This document shows, piece after piece, positions 1 through 6,464 of a DNA stretch of 11,786 nucleotides; position 1 is the first letter of the stretch; each line of letters begins with the position of its first letter. A program made the translations under genes and the position numbers. The stretch is from positions 1-11,786 of the forward strand of contig CAMOQM010000019.1 in NCBI GenBank assembly GCA_946622925.1, given 5' to 3'. The notes beneath the pieces are model-generated. The model searched no databases. It was not told where the DNA came from and saw only the letters and a program-made list of their open reading frames with translations. The stretch is from an uncultured Caryophanales bacterium (GTDB lineage: Bacteria; Bacillota_I; Bacilli_A; RFN20; CAG-826).

Positions 1-231
1 GACGGCTTTAAGATCGCCGAGGAAGATTTAAGGAGAAGGGGGCCGGGCGAGCTTATCGGTACCAAACAATCGGGTATCCCCTCCTTAGAAATGGCCAATA
101 TCGTCAGTGACTTTAAGATGTTTGAGGCCGCCCGTGACGATGCCGCTTTCATCTTAAATAACGCCGAAGAAAAAGGCTTTGCGTATATCTTAAATTTAGC
201 CCGTAATGGGCTAGGCGAATTCGTGCCTTAA
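1..231 (+). CDS. recG: ATP-dependent DNA helicase RecG, C-terminal end (partial)
   Basis: The last 76 codons of a gene that enters from the left edge, open in frame 1 and ending in TAA at 229-231. The fragment begins DGFKIAEEDLRRRGPGEL and continues into an IGTKQSGIP stretch. This is the conserved helical end of the RecG helicase domain, where family members carry a D-G-F-x-I-A-x-x-D-L-x-x-R-G-P-G-[DE] motif followed by G-T-x-Q-S-G. RecG is a superfamily 2 helicase that remodels stalled replication forks and branch-migrates Holliday junctions. In Bacillus subtilis recG lies a few genes upstream of rnc, so its position here fits. Mfd and UvrB relatives share the helicase core but not this C-terminal signature. 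The product is certain at family level; the missing N-terminal part cannot be judged. Confidence 0.92.
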   Translation, partial: DGFKIAEEDLRRRGPGELIGTKQSGIPSLEMANIVSDFKMFEAARDDAAFILNNAEEKGFAYILNLARNGLGEFVP

Positions 232-248
232 ACGATTTTGGGAGAAAA

Positions 249-289
249 GAGTATCTATCCTTGGTAAAAACAAGGATAATATCCTCATG
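249..289 (+). promoter_or_regulatory. rnc leader hairpin enclosing the ribosome binding site
   Basis: In the 55-nt leader of rnc, TATCCTTG (256-263) and CAAGGATA (271-278) form a perfect 8-bp inverted repeat around a 7-nt loop. The stem extends outward through a single bulged C (255) to TAT/ATA (252-254 with 279-281). It then crosses a 2-nt bulge (282-283) to GAG/CTC (249-251 with 284-286), which ends exactly at the ATG at 287. The Shine-Dalgarno-like AAGGA (272-276) lies wholly in the 3' arm. There is no U-run after it, so it is not a terminator. Leader hairpins cut by RNase III itself are known to autoregulate rnc in E. coli; applying that here is inference. Confidence 0.5.
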
Positions 290-985
290 CCTTCCCAGTA
301 TCGTGATCTCTACCGCAAATTCGGCATCTTGCCCCATAACGAGGAACTCTATTCCTTGGCTTTTACCCATTCTTCCTATAACGGCATGGCGGGAACCCGT
401 CATCAGGATTATGAAAGATTGGAGTTTTTAGGCGATGCAGTCGTGGGTTGGGTCGTCTCTGAGCTTTGCTATCTCCATCATCCAAAAATGGAGCAAGGCC
501 AGCTTTCGGTTTTAAAGGCCCAGTTCATCCGTTCTTCTTCGGAAGCAAGTTATTGCAAGAAGTTAGGATTAAACGAATATATCAAGGTCGGGGCTTCCTT
601 TGCTAAAGACGCTTCCAAGAATGAAAGTTTATTAGAAGACGTCTTTGAATCTTTTATTGGAGCCGTCTATCTAGATCAAGGTAGGGAATTCACCTATAAG
701 CTAGTCAAAGGGATTTTCGAGGAAGACGTCATCGCGGCCAAAATCGATGAGGCCATCAATCCCAAATCCTATTTGCAGGAATGCATGCAGGCCGATAAGA
801 AAGAATCGGTTACCTATAAGATCCTCGAAGAAAGGGGCACGGGGATGGACAAAGTCTTCGTGGCGGCCGTCTATTTTGAGGATAAAGAAATCGGTCGGGG
901 CGAGGGCCATAACAAGAAAGCCGCTGAGACCATGGCGGCCAAAGACGCCTTATCCAAGATGGCTTTACCAAAGACGGGGGAATGA
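287..985 (+). CDS. rnc: Ribonuclease III
   Basis: A 232-residue double-strand-specific endoribonuclease, the usual size for bacterial RNase III. It processes rRNA precursors and cuts structured mRNAs in the cytoplasm as a homodimer. The N-terminal catalytic domain holds the family signature ERLEFLGDA at residues 43-51 and a second metal-binding block, LLEDVFESFIGAVYLDQG, at about 115-132. By position the four acidic metal ligands are E46, D50, D118 and E121, all present. A double-stranded RNA-binding domain follows from about residue 158 (NPKSYLQE) to the end, with the expected GxGxxKKxAExxAA helix. The ATG at 287 is the only sensible start: no ATG, GTG or TTG lies in frame between it and the upstream in-frame stop at 230. 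AAGGA lies 10 nt before it. The gene ends TGA TAA and ftsY starts 3 nt later, so the two are probably co-transcribed. In B. subtilis smc lies between rnc and ftsY; here it is missing. Confidence 0.96.
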   Translation: MPSQYRDLYRKFGILPHNEELYSLAFTHSSYNGMAGTRHQDYERLEFLGDAVVGWVVSELCYLHHPKMEQGQLSVLKAQFIRSSSEASYCKKLGLNEYIKVGASFAKDASKNESLLEDVFESFIGAVYLDQGREFTYKLVKGIFEEDVIAAKIDEAINPKSYLQECMQADKKESVTYKILEERGTGMDKVFVAAVYFEDKEIGRGEGHNKKAAETMAAKDALSKMALPKTGE

Positions 986-988
986 TAA

Positions 989-1978
989 ATGGGACTATTT
1001 TCCTTTTTGAAAAATAAATTCTCGAAGAAAGAAGAAGCCAAGTCGGAAGAACTTTCCTCGTATGAGAAGGGCTTAGAGAAATCCAGAAAGAACTTCGCTT
1101 CTAGATTAGATGCCTTAAGCAAAAGATACGCTAAAGCCGATGGCGAATATTTCGAAGAGCTTGAAACCATCCTCATCGAATCTGATGTTGGGGTGGGTTT
1201 ATCCATTAGATTAATCGAGCAGCTCATGGAAGAAGCCGATAACGACGGCGTCACCGATCCTAAGACCATCAATGAAAAGTTGGTGGACGCGATGTTCGTC
1301 GATTACGCGACCAAAGGCGATTCCATCGAAAACGAGATTAGATTTGCAAAAGTTGGACCCACGGTCCTCTTAGTTTGCGGGGTTAACGGGGTTGGTAAAA
1401 CCACCTCCATTGCTAAATTAGCTTACCGCTATAAAAACCAGGGCAAGAAAGTCGCCTTGGTGGCGGGCGATACCTTTAGGGCTGGGGCGGTTGAACAACT
1501 TGGCGTTTGGGCCGATAGGCTTAGCATCCCCCTTATCAAAGGCAAAGAAAACGGGGATCCCGCTTCTGTGGCTTTCGATGGAGCTAAGTTCGCCGTCGAA
1601 AACAAAATCGACCTTCTTATCGTCGATACGGCTGGTAGGTTACAAAACAAAACCAACTTGATGCAGGAACTTGCCAAAATCAGCCGCGTCTTATCCAAAG
1701 AGATTCCTGAGGCTCCCCATGAGACCTTCTTGATAATCGACGCCACGACCGGCCAAAATGGGGTTCTCCAGGCCAAAGCCTTTAAAGAAGTAACCCCGGT
1801 CACCGGTATTGTCATCACCAAGATGGATGGCACCTCCAAAGGCGGCATCATCTTATCCATCCGCGATGAGCTTGGCGTTCCCGTCCGTTTCATTGGGCTA
1901 GGCGAAAAGATGGAAGACCTCCGCGAATTCGACCTCGATAAATATCTCTATGGATTGTTATTAGGAGAAGTTTCATGA
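989..1978 (+). CDS. ftsY: Signal recognition particle receptor FtsY
   Basis: A 329-residue SRP GTPase that docks the SRP-ribosome complex at the membrane translocon. It begins with a short amphipathic, basic segment (MGLFSFLKNKFSKK), which in FtsY proteins contacts lipid. The acidic A domain is nearly absent, leaving mostly the NG core, as in many Firmicutes. Visible GTPase motifs are G1 GVNGVGKTT at 131-139, the DTFRAGA block of the SRP insertion region, G3 DTAGR at 213-217, and G4 TKMDG at 277-281. FtsY is told from Ffh by the lack of an M domain and by ending just after the GLGEKMEDLREFD closing motif. A GGGGG run at 976-980 lies 8 nt before the ATG. The last four bases (ATGA) overlap the start of ylxM, which implies translational coupling within the SRP operon. 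Confidence 0.96.
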   Translation: MGLFSFLKNKFSKKEEAKSEELSSYEKGLEKSRKNFASRLDALSKRYAKADGEYFEELETILIESDVGVGLSIRLIEQLMEEADNDGVTDPKTINEKLVDAMFVDYATKGDSIENEIRFAKVGPTVLLVCGVNGVGKTTSIAKLAYRYKNQGKKVALVAGDTFRAGAVEQLGVWADRLSIPLIKGKENGDPASVAFDGAKFAVENKIDLLIVDTAGRLQNKTNLMQELAKISRVLSKEIPEAPHETFLIIDATTGQNGVLQAKAFKEVTPVTGIVITKMDGTSKGGIILSIRDELGVPVRFIGLGEKMEDLREFDLDKYLYGLLLGEVS

Positions 1979-2310
1979 ACGAGGAATCCCTATTAGCAAG
2001 AAGAGAGGAAATACTCGAACTGCTTGATATCTACGAAAAGGCCTTATCGGAAAAGCAAGCCAGGACCTTGTCTTCCTATTTCCGTTATGACCTCTCGCTA
2101 GGGGAAATAGCCGAGGAAGAAGATATCTCTAGATCGGCCGTCTATGATGCCTTAAGCAAAGGAATGGCCAAACTAGAGAAATTAGAACAGGATATCGGGG
2201 CCTTAGCCTACCGTAAAAACCTTAAATCCAAAGCGGAAGCCGCCTTGAAAGGGGAGGACCGTTTATCCAAATTAGAAGAATTAGCAAAGGAGATCAGCGA
2301 TGGCATTTGA
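1975..2310 (+). CDS. ylxM: SRP-associated helix-turn-helix protein YlxM
   Basis: A small (111-residue) protein of the YlxM/p13 family, which in Firmicutes is almost always encoded next to ffh and modulates the signal recognition particle. It has the sigma-70 region 4-like HTH of the family: EKQARTLSSYFRYDLSLGEI followed by AEEEDISRSAVYDALSKG, roughly residues 25-65. The C-terminal part is a charged, probably coiled helix. Its ATG overlaps the ftsY stop by 4 nt, and its own end overlaps the ffh start by 11 nt in another frame, so ftsY, ylxM and ffh form a translationally coupled unit. A purely transcriptional role cannot be excluded from the HTH alone, but context and sequence agree with YlxM. 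Confidence 0.93.
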   Translation: MNEESLLARREEILELLDIYEKALSEKQARTLSSYFRYDLSLGEIAEEEDISRSAVYDALSKGMAKLEKLEQDIGALAYRKNLKSKAEAALKGEDRLSKLEELAKEISDGI

Positions 2311-3649
2311 ATCATTATCCGACCGCTTCTCAAATATCTTTAAGAAGATGAGGGGAGAAGCCCGCCTTAGTGAAAAGAACATGGCGGACATGTTACGCGA
2401 AATCCGCGTCGCTTTGCTTGAGGCCGACGTTAATTTCAAAGTCGTTAAAGCCTTTATCGAAGACGTTAAGGAAAAAGCTTTAGGCCAAGACGTCTATTCG
2501 AAAGTCAATCCTTCCCAGATGGTCGTTAAGATCGTCCACGATGAAATCCAGGAGTTACTAGGTGAAGAAAACGCCGGCATCAATTTCGTCAAAGGCTTAA
2601 CCACCATTATGTTAGTGGGTTTGCAAGGTACAGGTAAAACCACCTCCGCCGGTAAATTAGCCTATCAATTCATCCATAAGCTAAATAAAAAGACCATGGT
2701 AGCCGCCCTTGACGTCTATCGTCCGGGTGCCATCGAACAGTTAGAGACCGTCGTCGCTAATGCCGGGGCCAATTTCTTCTCCATGGGGAATAAGGAAAAT
2801 CCCGTCAATATCGCTAAAGCCGCCCAACGTAAGGCCATGGAAGAAGGGATGGATGTCCTTATCCTTGATACCGCGGGCCGTTTGCAAATCGATGAAGGGC
2901 TAATGGACGAGCTTAAGAAGATCAACCACGAAGTCCATCCGGATGAAGTGTTGCTTCTAGTCGACGCGGCCTCAGGCCAAGACGCCGTTAACGTCGCTAA
3001 TGCTTTTAACGCCGATTTACGTTTATCGGGTTTAATCATGTCGAGACTAGATGGTGATGCTAGAGGCGGTGCCGCTTTATCCATCAAATACCTAACCGGC
3101 TTACCTATCAAATACGTCGGCGTCGGCGAAAAGGTAAGTGAATTAGAGCCTTTCTATCCCGACCGTATGGCCGACCGTATTTTGGGGATGGGCGACGTCG
3201 TTACCTTGGTTGAAAAAGCCAAGGAAGCCATCGACGAGAAGCAAGCCGAAAAAGACGCGAAGAAGATGATGGATGGGGAATTCACCCTCGAAGACATGCT
3301 TCGCCAGATGAAACAAATCCAAAAGATCGGCTCGATCGGTTTTATCGCCAAGATGATTCCGGGTATGCCTAAGCTTACCGATGAGCAGAAAGAGCACGCC
3401 GAAAAGGAAATGAAGGTCTTTGAAGCCATCATCAATTCGATGACCCCTTATGAAAGAAGACATCCCGAAGTCTTGCGCTTCTCACATAAGAATAGAATCG
3501 CCAAGGGATGTGGCAAAACCAATGCGGATATTAACCGCGTTTTGCGGAGATTTGAACAATCTAAGGCGATGATGAAACAAATGAAACAATATCAAAAGTC
3601 CGGCAAGATGCCCCCTGGAATGGGTGGTTTCGGCGGATTTGGGAGGTAA
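2300..3649 (+). CDS. ffh: Signal recognition particle protein Ffh
   Basis: A 449-residue SRP54 homologue, full length for bacteria. With 4.5S/6S RNA it binds signal sequences emerging from the ribosome and hands them to FtsY. The N domain opens with FESLSDRFSNIFKKMRG. The G domain has G1 GLQGTGKTT at 107-115, DTAGR at 190-194 and SRLDGDARGG at 248-257. The methionine-rich M domain (from about 300) carries SMTPYERRHPEVL and the RNA-binding RIAKGCGKT motif, then many methionines (KAMMKQMKQ) and a glycine-rich end (GMGGFGGFGR). In most Ffh proteins the RNA-binding motif reads R-I-A-x-G-S-G; the cysteine here is a mild variant. The start ATG at 2300 lies inside ylxM and has AAAGGAG (2286-2292) upstream. 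The final Gly-Arg codons double as the Shine-Dalgarno of the next gene. rpsP, the usual downstream neighbour in Bacilli, is not here. Confidence 0.97.
   Translation: MAFESLSDRFSNIFKKMRGEARLSEKNMADMLREIRVALLEADVNFKVVKAFIEDVKEKALGQDVYSKVNPSQMVVKIVHDEIQELLGEENAGINFVKGLTTIMLVGLQGTGKTTSAGKLAYQFIHKLNKKTMVAALDVYRPGAIEQLETVVANAGANFFSMGNKENPVNIAKAAQRKAMEEGMDVLILDTAGRLQIDEGLMDELKKINHEVHPDEVLLLVDAASGQDAVNVANAFNADLRLSGLIMSRLDGDARGGAALSIKYLTGLPIKYVGVGEKVSELEPFYPDRMADRILGMGDVVTLVEKAKEAIDEKQAEKDAKKMMDGEFTLEDMLRQMKQIQKIGSIGFIAKMIPGMPKLTDEQKEHAEKEMKVFEAIINSMTPYERRHPEVLRFSHKNRIAKGCGKTNADINRVLRRFEQSKAMMKQMKQYQKSGKMPPGMGGFGGFGR
3641..3647 (+). promoter_or_regulatory. Shine-Dalgarno embedded in the ffh C-terminus
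   Basis: GGGAGGT spans the last Gly and Arg codons and the first base of the stop of ffh. It lies 7 nt before the ATG at 3655, a strong site that fixes the start of the downstream membrane-protein gene and supports co-translation with ffh. Confidence 0.7.
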
Positions 3650-3654
3650 TTAAC

Positions 3655-5454
3655 ATGGCTGAAGACGTTTTATACAAACCCCGGCAAATCTACAATGGAA
3701 TGCTTAAAAACCAATTCCATGACGAAGCCCAAAAGCTATTCGATGATTTAGCCGCCGCGACAAAGGTTGATCAAGGCGGAAATAAAGTCCACGTCAATGA
3801 TTATAAAGCCGCCAAAGCGGTGGAAGACGCCTTTGCTAAGAAGGTTAGGTCTAGAAAGGTCTGGGCTGGCATTTTGCTAGCTTTGTCCATCATGATCGCC
3901 GTTATCGGCGTTATCCTTCTTTTCCTTGGCCAAACCTGGGCTTATATCGTCGGCCCCGTGCTAATCGGCTTAGGAATCGTCGGCATTATCATTCGTGTCG
4001 CTAAGATCAGGAGGAGCCTAAAGGAATACGAAAAGGAATTAGCCAAGCTCCAAGCCGCGACCAAAGCTAAGCTCGATATCTGCTACGAGGATATGGCCGC
4101 CTTAAATGCCGCTTTCGACTGGAATATGCCTTGCCAAATCATGAACAAGGCCACCGATATCTTAAAGATTGATCCTTGCTTTACCAATGAACGTTATCAA
4201 TATCTCGTCGATGGCTTTGGCTATGATGAAAACGATAACTATTTGACCTCGGTCATGCAGGTTACCTCCGGTTCTATCAATGGCAACCCCTTCATTTTGG
4301 AAAAGGTCCATAGCTGCGAAATCCAGCCTAAGACCTATACGGGGTCGTTAGTTATCACTTGGACCGTCACTAGGAGAGATAGCGATGGACATACCTATAC
4401 TTCGGTTGAGCACGAAACCTTATATGCGACCATTGAAAAGCCGGCGCCTTTCTATGATTTGACCACCAGGATCGTCTATGGCAATGAAGCCGCGCCCCAT
4501 TTGACTTTCAGCCGTTATCCTTCGGGAGCCTCGGGCAAAACCGATAAGCAAATCGAAAATATGGTTAAGGCCAAATCCAAAGCCCTCGATAAACAAGAGA
4601 AGAAGGCTTTGAAGAAGGGCCAGAACTTCACCAAGATGAGCAATGACGAGTTCGATACCTTGTTCGGGGCTAATGACCGCAACGATGAAGTCGAATTCCG
4701 TCTTTTGTTCACTCCCCTTGCCCAGCAAAACGAACTCGATTTAATTAAGAACAAAGATCCTTATGGCGATGACTTCGTGATGATGAAGGATAGGATGATC
4801 ACCTCGGTGGCTTCCTCCCACTCGCAGCACTTTGATTACTCGGCCAATCCCGCCTTGTTCCGTGGCTATGACTTCGAGGAAATGCGCGTCCGTTTCGTCA
4901 AATATTGCGATGACTATATCCGTGGCCTATATTTCGACCTCGCCCCGATTATGGCTATCCCCTTATATCAAATGCATCAACCCCATGCCTATGTTTACAA
5001 GGAACAATATCCCCAATATTTCCCCTATCATGAACACGAAGTATTTGCCAATGGCTTAGGCCAAGACCGTTTCCGTCCCGCCGAAGCCGACGCTTCCTTG
5101 CCGGTTATGCTTAAGGCAATGCTTAGTACCAAAAAGAAGGATTATGACCTAGTCCAAATCAAGGGCACTTCCTATAAGACCATTCCCCATACCGAATATG
5201 TCGCCAAGATGGGACGCGATGGCCATACCCATATGGTTCCGGTCGAATGGACCGAATATATCGAAGTCCAAAAGGATTCCTATATCGGAATGGGCCAAGT
5301 CGGCGGCAGCAATGCCGAAGTCTATGACAAACTCGGCGATAACAAAGAAGGCACCTATTTCGAACGTGGCATCGCCTCGACCTTCATCGGCGAAAAGGCC
5401 AACGACAAGTTCGTGATGTCTTTTGAAAAGCTCAAGGAGAGCATCAAGAAATGA
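3655..5454 (+). CDS. Two-helix membrane protein of unknown function, DUF3137-like
   Basis: A 599-residue protein that I cannot assign a function. A charged N-terminal region (about 1-68) precedes two adjacent hydrophobic helices, about residues 70-91 (AGILLALSIMIAVIGVILLF) and 95-114, making a hairpin in the membrane. A basic helical stretch rich in Lys and Ala follows (about 115-140), and the rest (about 450 residues) is soluble and probably cytoplasmic. The layout resembles the DUF3137 family: a helical hairpin, then a domain around INGNPFILEKVHSCEIQPKT and a later block, DEFDTLFGANDRNDEVEFRL followed by LFTP, at about 331-363. DUF3137 proteins carry a comparable F-[DE]-x-x-F....[DE]-x-x-x-x-R-x-L-[LF]-[ST]-P pattern and often sit near LemA genes. 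No LemA gene is visible here. That match is from memory and rests on pattern only. The C-terminal 100 residues are rich in Tyr and Gly and show no motif I know. The gene starts 5 nt after ffh behind a strong Shine-Dalgarno and overlaps the next gene by 4 nt (ATGA). Confidence 0.8.
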   Translation: MAEDVLYKPRQIYNGMLKNQFHDEAQKLFDDLAAATKVDQGGNKVHVNDYKAAKAVEDAFAKKVRSRKVWAGILLALSIMIAVIGVILLFLGQTWAYIVGPVLIGLGIVGIIIRVAKIRRSLKEYEKELAKLQAATKAKLDICYEDMAALNAAFDWNMPCQIMNKATDILKIDPCFTNERYQYLVDGFGYDENDNYLTSVMQVTSGSINGNPFILEKVHSCEIQPKTYTGSLVITWTVTRRDSDGHTYTSVEHETLYATIEKPAPFYDLTTRIVYGNEAAPHLTFSRYPSGASGKTDKQIENMVKAKSKALDKQEKKALKKGQNFTKMSNDEFDTLFGANDRNDEVEFRLLFTPLAQQNELDLIKNKDPYGDDFVMMKDRMITSVASSHSQHFDYSANPALFRGYDFEEMRVRFVKYCDDYIRGLYFDLAPIMAIPLYQMHQPHAYVYKEQYPQYFPYHEHEVFANGLGQDRFRPAEADASLPVMLKAMLSTKKKDYDLVQIKGTSYKTIPHTEYVAKMGRDGHTHMVPVEWTEYIEVQKDSYIGMGQVGGSNAEVYDKLGDNKEGTYFERGIASTFIGEKANDKFVMSFEKLKESIKK

Positions 5455-6416
5455 AAGCCTATATAACGGGTATAGGCGGAGTCGTTGGCTCCGCTTTGGC
5501 CCCTTATTTAAAAGATAAGGGATATACGGTGACTGGGTCATATTTCACCCCAACCACCGATATTTCCGAAATCGATCCTTCGATCCCCTTATTTGAGTTA
5601 GACCTTCGTGACCATGAAGCCGTCATGAAATGGATTAAGCAGAATAAGCCCGATGTTATTTATCATCTGGCCGCCCAATCCCGTCCCGTCCCTTCTTGGA
5701 GCGATCCTTATTACACGATGGACGTTAACGTTAACGGTACCGTGGCGATTCTAGAGGCCGTCAAGAAGACTAAAGCAGAAGATCCAAATTATGATCCTAA
5801 CGTCATCGCCATCTCTTCCAGCGCGATTTATGGGGATGCCTTAAGGAATTATTCTCTCGATAACTTGCCCGATGAATCTTGCCCCTTATTGCCTCTTCAT
5901 CCTTATGGGGTATCAAAGGCCGCGGAAGACTTGCTTTGCTACCAATACTATAAGAACTTCGGTATTAAGACGATGCGCATCCGTTTGTTTAATTGCACGG
6001 GCAAGAACAAGGATCAGGACATCACCGGCGACTTCGCTAAGCGGGCCGTTAGGTTAGAAAGAAACGGGGGACGTAAGTTCGTGGTTGGTAACCTTACCGC
6101 TTACCGGGCCATTCTTGATGTCCGTGACCTTTGCTCAGCCTTATATTTGCTTAATGAAAAAGGCCAAGCCGGGGAGGCTTATAACATCTGCTCCTCCCAT
6201 ATCTTTAGGATGGATCATGTCATCGAATGCATTGAGAAAATCCAGGGCGTTAAGTATGAATTAGTTCAAGATCCGGCCTTGCTTAGACCCGCTGATGAGG
6301 CGTTATACGCGGGTAAATCCGACAAGATCAAAGCCCTAGGTTGGGTGGAACAATATACCTACGAAGACACGGTGGCCGAGGCCATCAAATATTGGAGGAA
6401 TAAACTTCCAAAGTAG
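5451..6416 (+). CDS. NAD(P)-dependent sugar-nucleotide epimerase/dehydratase (extended SDR)
   Basis: A 321-residue cytoplasmic enzyme of the extended short-chain dehydrogenase/reductase family, with the usual length. The nucleotide-binding Rossmann motif GxxGxxG is at residues 7, 10 and 13 (TGIGGVVGSAL). The segment YHLAAQSRPVPSWSDP follows, then the catalytic serine region SSSAIYGD at 122-129 and the YxxxK pair Y152/K156 in HPYGVSKAAEDLL. The C-terminal part has NLTAYRAILDVRDLCSALYL, the region that binds the nucleotide-sugar substrate. The style (LAAQS, HPYGVSKAAEDLL, R-x-R-x-F-N) is close to GDP-mannose 4,6-dehydratase and GDP-4-keto-6-deoxymannose reductase, but UDP-glucose 4-epimerase-like enzymes also fit, so the substrate is open. 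No glycosyltransferase or other nucleotide-sugar gene accompanies it. The 4-nt overlap with the preceding gene and the terminator after it make it the last gene of the SRP transcription unit. Confidence 0.9.
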   Translation: MKAYITGIGGVVGSALAPYLKDKGYTVTGSYFTPTTDISEIDPSIPLFELDLRDHEAVMKWIKQNKPDVIYHLAAQSRPVPSWSDPYYTMDVNVNGTVAILEAVKKTKAEDPNYDPNVIAISSSAIYGDALRNYSLDNLPDESCPLLPLHPYGVSKAAEDLLCYQYYKNFGIKTMRIRLFNCTGKNKDQDITGDFAKRAVRLERNGGRKFVVGNLTAYRAILDVRDLCSALYLLNEKGQAGEAYNICSSHIFRMDHVIECIEKIQGVKYELVQDPALLRPADEALYAGKSDKIKALGWVEQYTYEDTVAEAIKYWRNKLPK

Positions 6417-6419
6417 GTT

Positions 6420-6444
6420 AAAAAGCCGCAAAAGGGCGGTTTTT
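6420..6444 (+). terminator. Rho-independent terminator after the epimerase gene
   Basis: AAAAA (6420-6424), a bulged G (6425) and CCGC (6426-6429) face GCGG (6436-6439) and TTTTT (6440-6444) across a 6-nt loop, AAAAGG. The short GC stem followed at once by five T's, starting 3 nt after the stop codon, is the form of an intrinsic terminator. The stem is short, so it may be leaky. I see no convincing -35/-10 pair in the 20 nt left before the next gene. Confidence 0.68.
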
Positions 6445-6464
6445 GGGAATAAAAAGGAGTATTT

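Noticed and set aside
256..278. Reading the rnc leader inverted repeat as the recG terminator.
   Set aside because: No T-run follows the stem; the next bases are ATATCCTC and then the rnc start codon.
871..1272. Long open frame on the - strand across the rnc-ftsY junction, with similar ones at 1429-1893 and 2716-3111.
   Set aside because: They lie opposite proven genes, give Ser/Leu-rich low-information translations typical of antisense frames of biased codons, and have no family resemblance.
983..1978. Possible use of TGA as tryptophan (Mycoplasma code), suggested by the Mollicutes-like compaction.
   Set aside because: TGA terminates rnc, ftsY, ylxM, the DUF3137-like gene, the M6 protease, smpB, folC and the S component at family-typical ends, and tryptophan codons in the genes are TGG.
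3143..3463. - strand frames opposite the ffh M domain, and opposite the DUF3137-like gene (4420-4728, 4515-4754, 5149-5541).
   Set aside because: They are shadows of the sense codons, with no supporting ribosome binding site or recognisable product.
5872..6057. Alternative + strand frames inside the epimerase, protease and DUF3137-like genes (for example 4832-5059, 6862-7089).
   Set aside because: They are fully inside recognised coding frames and lack start signals or recognisable proteins.
6417..6464. A promoter for the M6 protease gene in the 48-nt gap.
   Set aside because: After the terminator only about 20 nt remain, and I see no -35/-10 pair with proper spacing. Any promoter would have to lie inside the epimerase gene, where no match stood out.
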